DNA of 64,000 nucleotides from Glandiceps talaboti (Eukaryota; Hemichordata; Enteropneusta; Spengelidae): NCBI RefSeq assembly GCF_964340395.1, contig NC_135553.1, positions 11,180,001 to 11,244,000 of the forward strand, read 5' to 3'. Shown piece by piece: positions 57,255 to 64,000 of this stretch (position 1 is its first letter; each line of letters starts with the position of its first letter). The notes under the pieces were generated by a model. It saw only the letters and a program-made list of their open reading frames with translations, ran no database searches and was not told where the DNA came from. The position numbers and the translations under genes were made by a program.

Positions 57255-57282
<28 letters not shown>
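57166..57282. repeat. (ATGT)n/(GT)n microsatellite in gene D 3' UTR
   Basis: This starts about 40 bases after the stop codon of gene D and precedes its AATAAA, so it is probably transcribed. Confidence 0.93.
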
Positions 57283-57285
<3 letters not shown>

Positions 57286-57401
57286 TGCACACAAGTATAA
57301 TACAGAAATGTAATTTAATTAAGAGTATATGACCACACTGTATTATTTTCACGTAATTTATGATATCAAAGGTAATCTTGTATATCTGAATAACATATGT
57401 T

Positions 57402-57407
57402 AATAAA
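57402..57407 (+). terminator. Candidate polyadenylation signal of gene D
   Basis: AATAAA lies about 275 bases after the stop codon of gene D, in a normal position for a 3' UTR end. Confidence 0.5.
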
Positions 57408-57562
57408 GCATATTTTAATGTACATTTAATTTTGTATTTGTTAATTACTTGAATGAATTATTTGATTGTTATCTACTACATGTACATATATAAAATAAAT
57501 GTTTTCAGAGGCTGATTTGTATTTTGTGACGGTGGGTTGGACGGGGGTTATGTTATCACCCA

Positions 57563-57580
57563 TATATGTTTGTCTGTCTA

Positions 57581-57645
<65 letters not shown>
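57563..57645. repeat. (GTCT)n microsatellite
   Basis: About 80 bases of CTGT units with one CTAT interruption. Confidence 0.93.
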
Positions 57646-59085
57646 TAGCAGGCTATATGTAATTAGATGAGGCATTGTTGAATGATTGCCCATTAGACTT
57701 TGCCAATTGAGTAGCCTTCCATAAAGGTCTGACCCTGGGTGTAATTAAAATCTTCAGTGAAACCTTAGTATTATTAGTATCAGTCACCGAGCCCCAACTC
57801 TCGAGGACATCCTTCTTTTATTTTAGTTTCGTTGATAATAACTGGACTATTAGAGAACTACTTTCTATTGTTGGCGGTATATGATCAGCCGAGTGTCCTC
57901 CAGTTGTGTAAATATTTTGATTTTAAATTTGTTGATAACCACACTTAAAAAATATAGCATTATCCGAGATAATGAGAAATATAAGATTGTTATTTCATCT
58001 CACCAGTTGTATTCGTCCCATTGCGGCGATGAAGTATTGCAATTCTAAGTTTTATTGCAACGAATCATTTATTATATATCATTCCCATATATTATGTACT
58101 ACAGGACTATACGATTAATAATGAAGTCTTTGTTCGTTCGTGTTTAAAATAGCGATAGTTTACCGTCAGCTTTAGGCATCAGAAATACATTTGCAAAAAA
58201 GCTGACAAAACAATATGTTATTATAGTATGATTTATATGGCGAATAATTAACCCATATTCAACCTTCATTTATTTCGGGTAATTTATTGACTCCCAAATG
58301 AGACTAGTAAATTATAATTAACTTGGGGATTCATTAACATAATTGCGACGATTGCGCAGTATATTATTTTGCCATTTCGAGTTGTTTTTTTTTGAAAAAC
58401 GATTGGCTGGCTTTCATTCTGACGTTTGTTTAGCAGAACAGAAGCGGGTTTTTTTTGGCGCCAGAAAAGCGACTATAAAGGTAAGCTTGTTAATTTCGTG
58501 ACGTCGTTATACACAGAAAGGGGAGTGGTACGGTATGGGTACGGTACATGCCAAAATGCAACAGATATTAAGTAGAGCTATGTAATAGTAGATGTCAAAA
58601 TCAGTGTGTTCTAAAGAATTATCCTTCTAAAAATCACTCATGTAGTAAAATTACGGCGGGATATTTTGACGTTGCAATGAAATTGTAATGAAAAGCGTAC
58701 AGGAAATATACGAGTGGATTTGTTGTATTTTCGCGTTTCACATCACCTATTGTATTCAATTTATCAATTAAATACAAAATAATAATAATAATAACAACAA
58801 CAACAACAACAAAACACGCAAACGCACTCTAAATTATCGCTACGAATTTATCTCACTCTAGCTTGATATATAAATTTCTATATTTTGTCAACTTGTACCT
58901 TTAGCCAGTGCAGATTTAATATATTTCCTAATATATTTCCACCGAATGTTGAACATATATGTGTGGGAGTATGTGTGGGAGTATGTTTGTGTATCAGAAC
59001 TGCAGACTGTTATCATTTTGAAAATGTTCGGATTTGATAAGAAACAATATGTTTGCCATATTAGATTCTGTAGGCTATGAATAAT
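57646..59085. other. Gene-free spacer
   Basis: AT-rich with a short AAT/AAC run at 58785-58812. No gene was recognised. Confidence 0.4.
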
Positions 59086-59088
<3 letters not shown>

Positions 59089-59174
<86 letters not shown>

Positions 59175-59175
59175 C
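59089..59175. repeat. (TA)n microsatellite
   Basis: About 85 bases of TA units. Confidence 0.95.
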
Positions 59176-59211
59176 AAAACGTACATCTTTTGTTCATTTT
59201 CGCCAATAATC

Positions 59212-59335
59212 TAGGGGGGGGCTTCAGTAATTACGGGGGGAAGGGGCAGGGGGATCAAGCCCGGTCTGTGACATAAAATGTACCCCCCCCCGCCAATAGT
59301 CCATTGTGCTAAAAAGTGTCGACCCTCCCTCAATT
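59212..59335. repeat. G-rich dispersed repeat
   Basis: GGGGCTTCAGTAATTACGGG followed by G-rich and C-rich runs. It resembles 47832-47910 (CTTCAGTAATTCCGGGGG) in the gene C intron. Confidence 0.45.
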
Positions 59336-62010
59336 TCCTTATATATAAAATATGACCATCAAATATTTCAATGAATATTTTCTTTTTTTGAACACTTGGC
59401 GTCCCAACAGTAGTCAAAATGTATTAGTGTCATAACAGACAATTATCATGAATTTGACCATAGCACTGTGGAATAATAATTACCTCCGGTACAGCTCTAT
59501 CTCGGCACAGCGGTTCAATGTAACTTCTTTATTTCTCTAGGGAGTTTAAAGTCCATTGCAGTCCCTCGCATAGTTTAACATCTGTGGATGAATTGTGTGT
59601 GTGTTTTTTAAAGTACCTGATCTATAGGAAATGTTACCGTCACGCTAGAATTACACTCTCATTAACGGCTTACACGCTACACGTCAGTGTAGTTTGATTT
59701 ATACGAATTGGAAGTTTTCACTGATGAAATGCTGATTCTAAAACAACCCCTAATCTCACTATACTATGTGCTGTGATATCGACTGTGACGGGATTGGGAA
59801 TTCACGGAAGATACAAGATACGTAACTCGATATCAGGTTCAAAGTATTTACATAAGAATTCGAATTAATCATGGCAGTTAATGACAGGTGTGGGATTTTC
59901 AAAAAAATGTCACTTCCGCCTGGCATTAAGGCTAAAAGGGGTTTTCATCCGAATGGGACTACTTTCTGTTGTTTAAAAATAAAACTTCTAAATGATCAGT
60001 TTTTACACATTCTCTTGTTCAGAACTCGTCACAAGTGTACGCATATTTATCAACTTGTATATATTAAATGTATATTCATTACTGGAGGGCGCTATTTTTC
60101 CGATATGCAAATGATTGATGACGTCATGATTGGATGGGAAGTATGCTATAATAAGTCTCTAAACCAGGGGGCCTTACAAAATCGTCCATATCGTATCTGA
60201 TTAAGAAGCTGAAACAAGTGAATTGCGTGGGAAAGTTGTGGATTCACTTTAACCTCAGATCACGTCACGTGGTCTGAGCTTTATCAAATACTTGAACGGA
60301 CGAACCAACTTTAATGTCAAAAGAACTCTGCATATGTAAGACTGAAAAAAGATAACTATTGCAAGGCAGTGGGTTCTAGATCACATGACTTTCTCATCCC
60401 TGCAGTAATTGGCTTTAATGTCACGTGCACGGTATGGCTAGCTAGTTTCCCATACTAACCTCAGGCAAATTCAAGTTGAATACACCTTGCATGATTCGTT
60501 TTTGTTTACCCAAGGGCACTAGTACTAGTACTACCACAAAAATCCTAATCATTTATATGAACTACTCGAATTCAATTCAGGTTATTTTCAGAGAGGAAAA
60601 CGCTCACGGAGACAACTGAGGTTGGAGGAGGTGGGGGGGGGAAACATTATTTACACCAGTATCCCAAATAAGGCAACACGATAATCATTTAAATTTGAAA
60701 ACATGCGATTTGTATTCATCCTGTATGCTATATATGTAGAAATTTCAAACAATTTGTACACATCACTGGCTAGAAATTGCCATGTCGTTCAGCGTCGAAA
60801 CAGTCATCTCAAACATTCTCAATGGATCCAAATAGCCCATAATTACCACAATGTCATTAAATATTGCAATTCTCAATCTCGCTAGCTCTTCGAAGTTTTA
60901 TTATCGGTATTGCAATATTGAAAAGGACGTCACCGTGCACTAGTTGGTTGACGATGACGTAATTGCATGACAAAAATAGGGAATTATGCCACATCTTGTT
61001 GACTTAGCAAAATGGACTAGATAATAATCTAAACCCTGTATCGTTTTAGCTTTTGATCACGATCAGTTGCGATTTGATTGAGGAGGGTTACTCGAGTCAA
61101 TTCGTTTCTTTCCCTCGACACTATCTCTCAATCCCTCGATACCAGTCCTCAACACTTCATTGTCAATCACTTGTGTCAAGTCAGCGTCTTGAACGATGTT
61201 GATAAGATTGTAATTAACCTTCTCATGAATAATCGAACTAGTAATACAAACATTCGGATTGGGAATGTCAGCAATTAAGTATTATTATATGGAGCGAGAC
61301 TCCTTGCTATTTCCCACACACACAAGTTATTTTCTTTGAACAGAAATATGGATTATAATACTCTCAGAGTGGTCGTTCAACGCCATGACAACCAGTGTCT
61401 ACGTCACTGATTTTGCGATGCTCGAATTATAATATAAGTCAAACCGTCATTATTTTTCCTTATTTTTCATAAATTATGCTTGACTTGGTATAATATAATT
61501 ATTCCTCAATATTTTGCTTCATTAAATTCTCCATATACTCGTGAACTAATGGCTTGACTCATTACTCGTGTAGCGACTCGTATTGGCAAGCTCCCTCAGG
61601 ACTTTTAGTTCCCCTGGCTAAACGGAGAAAAGTATTGGGGGACCGGATAATTATGATATACCTATAATCACGTCTTTGTGTATTGCTATTTAGAAATCAC
61701 GATCTCTATCCGTGCAATAATTTTCTGTGTCAGCCTGGCACACATTGCCCAAATAAGGTTATAAAAGTTGAGTATACATGTATGTATCAAATCGATTTGT
61801 GATATGACCTTCGCTTATATATAATTATATAAACATTACTGCCCTGGTATGGATTTGCTTAGTCCAAGGTCTGGTCCACACAGCAACATAATATATATTT
61901 GTTCTTCACTTAATAATAGTCAGAAATTTAGGAATATTTTATGGATACTCGACAACCAACTTTAATGTCCGAGGCTAATTTTGCTATCGGAATGTTTCTA
62001 ATTTGAGGAT
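59336..62010. other. Gene-free spacer
   Basis: AT-rich. A 109-codon frame at 59871-60200 lacks domains and splice signals. No RNA gene was recognised. Confidence 0.4.
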
Positions 62011-62015
62011 AAAAT

Positions 62016-62022
62016 TATAAAA
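62016..62022 (+). promoter_or_regulatory. TATA-like box of the secreted-peptide gene
   Basis: TATAAAA lies 85-91 bases before the ATG at 62107. That would give a 5' leader of roughly 55-60 bases, typical for a short secreted-peptide gene. Confidence 0.35.
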
Positions 62023-62106
62023 TGATAAGGATAAATTGAAACGATATCTTGCACTGCTTTCCACAGAATTGAACTGTTGTTAATTTTGCTGGTATCAAGA
62101 AAAATT

Positions 62107-62305
62107 ATGTCACGCCTGGGATCCCTTATATTGGTTGCTATGTTGGTGCTCGCCGTTAGTGGCGCACTTGACGATGAGGTCTTGTTCAAAAGGAAAATTA
62201 CTTACGATGATACATCAATAACAACCTACAAAACAAAGGTTAGTGGCCTTTCGACCTGTCGGATGCGATAACTGAGTGGTTTACTGCATTTTATGTAGAC
62301 CGCAA

Positions 62306-62384
<79 letters not shown>

Positions 62385-62848
62385 TAGATTGAGAGATGTA
62401 TGTATGTATGTATGTATGTATGTATGTATGTATGTATGTATGTATCTATGTATGTATTGTATGTATGTATGTATGTATGTATGTATGTATGTATGTATGT
62501 ATGTATGTGTGTATGTGTGTATGTGTGTATGTGTGTATGTGTGTATGTATGTATGTATGTATGTATGTATGTATGTATGTATGTATGTATGTATGTATGT
62601 ATGTATGTATAAACACAACTACTAGAATAATTTGTTGACTTAGTTTTTTATATCTAGAAATACTAAATTACATGTTGTTATTCTTTCAGTCTCGTTGTTG
62701 GGCCAACCAAATATGTAAAGCTACTCACAAGAGGGAGTTCAACTGTCAATGTGCTCCCTACAATGTTTGCGTGGCAATACCCAACGCATTTACCAACGCC
62801 AAGTGCAGTCGATATGCAGGAAACGGATATGTGTATCTACAGCCATAA
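62107..62848 (+). CDS. Cysteine-rich secreted peptide precursor (2 exons, 96 aa)
   Basis: The exons are 62107-62238 and 62690-62848. The open frame begins upstream, but the ATG at 62107 directly starts a signal peptide: MSRLG, then a hydrophobic core ([14 protein letters not shown]), with cleavage likely near residue 19-20. A short acidic/basic segment with a KRK site (28-30) and a Thr/Tyr-rich stretch follow. The donor AAG|GTTAGT and acceptor TTCTTTCAG|TCT join in phase 0. Exon 2 encodes all six cysteines, at residues 47, 53, 63, 65, 71 and 83 (spacing 5-9-1-5-11), and ends GYVYLQP. Secretion and a compact disulphide fold are the natural reading. I do not recognise the family; a hormone-like, antimicrobial or venom-type role is open. 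Its single small intron holds long TA and TATG repeats. Confidence 0.72.
62239..62689 (+). repeat. Peptide-gene intron, mostly (TA)n and (TATG)n
   Basis: Of this 451-base intron about two thirds is microsatellite: TA at 62310-62381 and TATG/TGTG at 62397-62610. The splice sites are unaffected. Confidence 0.85.
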
Positions 62849-64000
62849 AGTATCCGGTGTCTCAATATATAGTAAGCGGACAGGAATATAGCCTATTGCT
62901 ATTTCAAGAAATTCTATTCAAATCTCCCTATCCACTTTACTTTCAGTCACAAAAACATGGACACCAAACTAACAGGAAGTCGAATTCCACGAATTCTTTT
63001 TAAAGCGTCCAATTTCGAATCCTGTGGTCGATCTGTCAGTAAAATCGTTTCCTTTAATCTATAGTTTATTTCTATTGATGATCTACGTTATTCACCGATT
63101 ACAATGTAAGATTGCTAGTCGATATTCGCAGAATTGTGTTTACCGACAGAACGATGCAATACAATCACAAAGGAGAAGTTCTTATTTTAGATCACATAAC
63201 ATAACCAAAGCATTTATAAAAGTTAATTGGGGGAGATGGGGAGATACCTTTCTTCTTCTTTACTAATATCAAACGTTTAGTTGAATCACGGGGCACCTAG
63301 CCTTAATGAGGTACATCACTCAAGGAAATATAGACATTTCCGTAAACTATGGGTTCTGGAGAGTCATTTCATGATTTTACATCACCTACAATTGCTTGAG
63401 ATTTCAGAGAAACATCAAGTTCGTCTTGTACCTTTATAGGGTATCTTTGCTGTGGCCCCTGCTCGGTGCATAATAATGGAGGTCAGCTGTTATATTCATG
63501 ATTGCACAATGAATATTCATGACTCCGATCCTGGGAGGTTGTTCCCTCAGTGTCTCATGAATATTCATTCCCCTTGATGTTTTGTCCCAAAAATAAGTAT
63601 GTCAACAACAAAGTGAAAGTTTATTGCAAAGAATTCTGTCAAAGTACAAATATTCGAACCCCTTACATACATATGTTTGTGTGTATTTATATTCATTTCT
63701 TTGTTGAATTCATGTGTTATTTGGGATAAACAAAACTACAAACAAAGCCTGGGTCCCCTGTGGTTGAATACGTATTTTGTGTTTGTGGCTATACTAGCTA
63801 GATCTGGGAAATAACGTAGGAGCAAGATATTACGTTTGTTTTACAATCTGTAACAAATATTTACTGTAGATACGTGTTCAACTGGTGACATTTAATAAAT
63901 TATAATATCAAGTGCATTAGAAAGTGTTCTTGTCGTGTGAGAAAATGTGATGTTTGGTTTTAATCCATACATTCTGTGAGCCTATTTAGAGGTCAAACAT
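62849..64000. other. 3' flank of the secreted-peptide gene
   Basis: No further exon was recognised. A possible AATAAA lies at 63894-63899, over 1 kb after the stop. Near 63500-63570, ATTCATGA/TCATGAATATTCAT sequences repeat several times in both orientations. Confidence 0.4.

Overview
The window is animal nuclear DNA, most likely from a marine invertebrate. Genes are sparse and split by GT-AG introns. The spacers are AT-rich and filled with very long microsatellites, decayed minisatellites, short inverted-repeat transposons and one LINE remnant. No bacterial, organellar or viral gene organisation is visible. The sequence alone does not name the species; a cephalochordate, hemichordate or lophotrochozoan would all fit.

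Five genes can be supported, all on the + strand. Four are members of one family: gene A (462-3205), gene B (39602-40791), gene C (47056-49056) and gene D (54145-57127). Each has one large coding exon with two closely spaced membrane helices, TM1 ending in a small-residue/Pro-Gly pattern and TM2 running into cysteines. A phase-2 intron follows at the equivalent place, then a short last exon opening with R/G-S/A-N/Q. Spliced lengths are 177, 249, 276 and 277 residues. The two-pass layout recalls barttin/TMEM174-type small membrane proteins, but I claim only topology. The membrane core and gene structure are kept while the tails diverge: polyglutamine in A, an acidic and Pro-rich tail in B, very basic N-termini in C and D, and a PPxY motif in D. 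The fifth gene (62107-62848) is unrelated: a two-exon gene for a 96-residue secreted peptide whose six cysteines all lie in exon 2.

Layout: 0.2-3.3 kb gene A, with CT and TA microsatellites in its intron. 3.3-39.3 kb is a gene desert with trinucleotide, TTACA, GA/GACA/GT and TATG arrays (10.15-11.62 kb), a cluster of foldback elements built on ACATTGCTACATTTTATC (12-22.5 kb), a degenerate minisatellite carrying a MITE (25.6-26.3 kb), a pair of 160-bp repeats (25.5 and 33.0 kb), a six-unit minisatellite (34.7-35.1 kb) and a perfect 72-bp-armed palindrome between TA tracts (36.1 kb). 39.3-57.4 kb holds genes B, C and D with repeats between them and an antisense LINE 3' fragment inside the last intron of D. 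57.4-64 kb holds microsatellites, a G-rich repeat and the secreted-peptide gene.

The most interesting items are the tandem family of uncharacterised two-pass proteins, the cysteine-rich secreted peptide, and the palindrome whose arms carry a hammerhead-ribozyme-like core. Gene models were built by eye from reading frames and splice signals; no homology search was possible.
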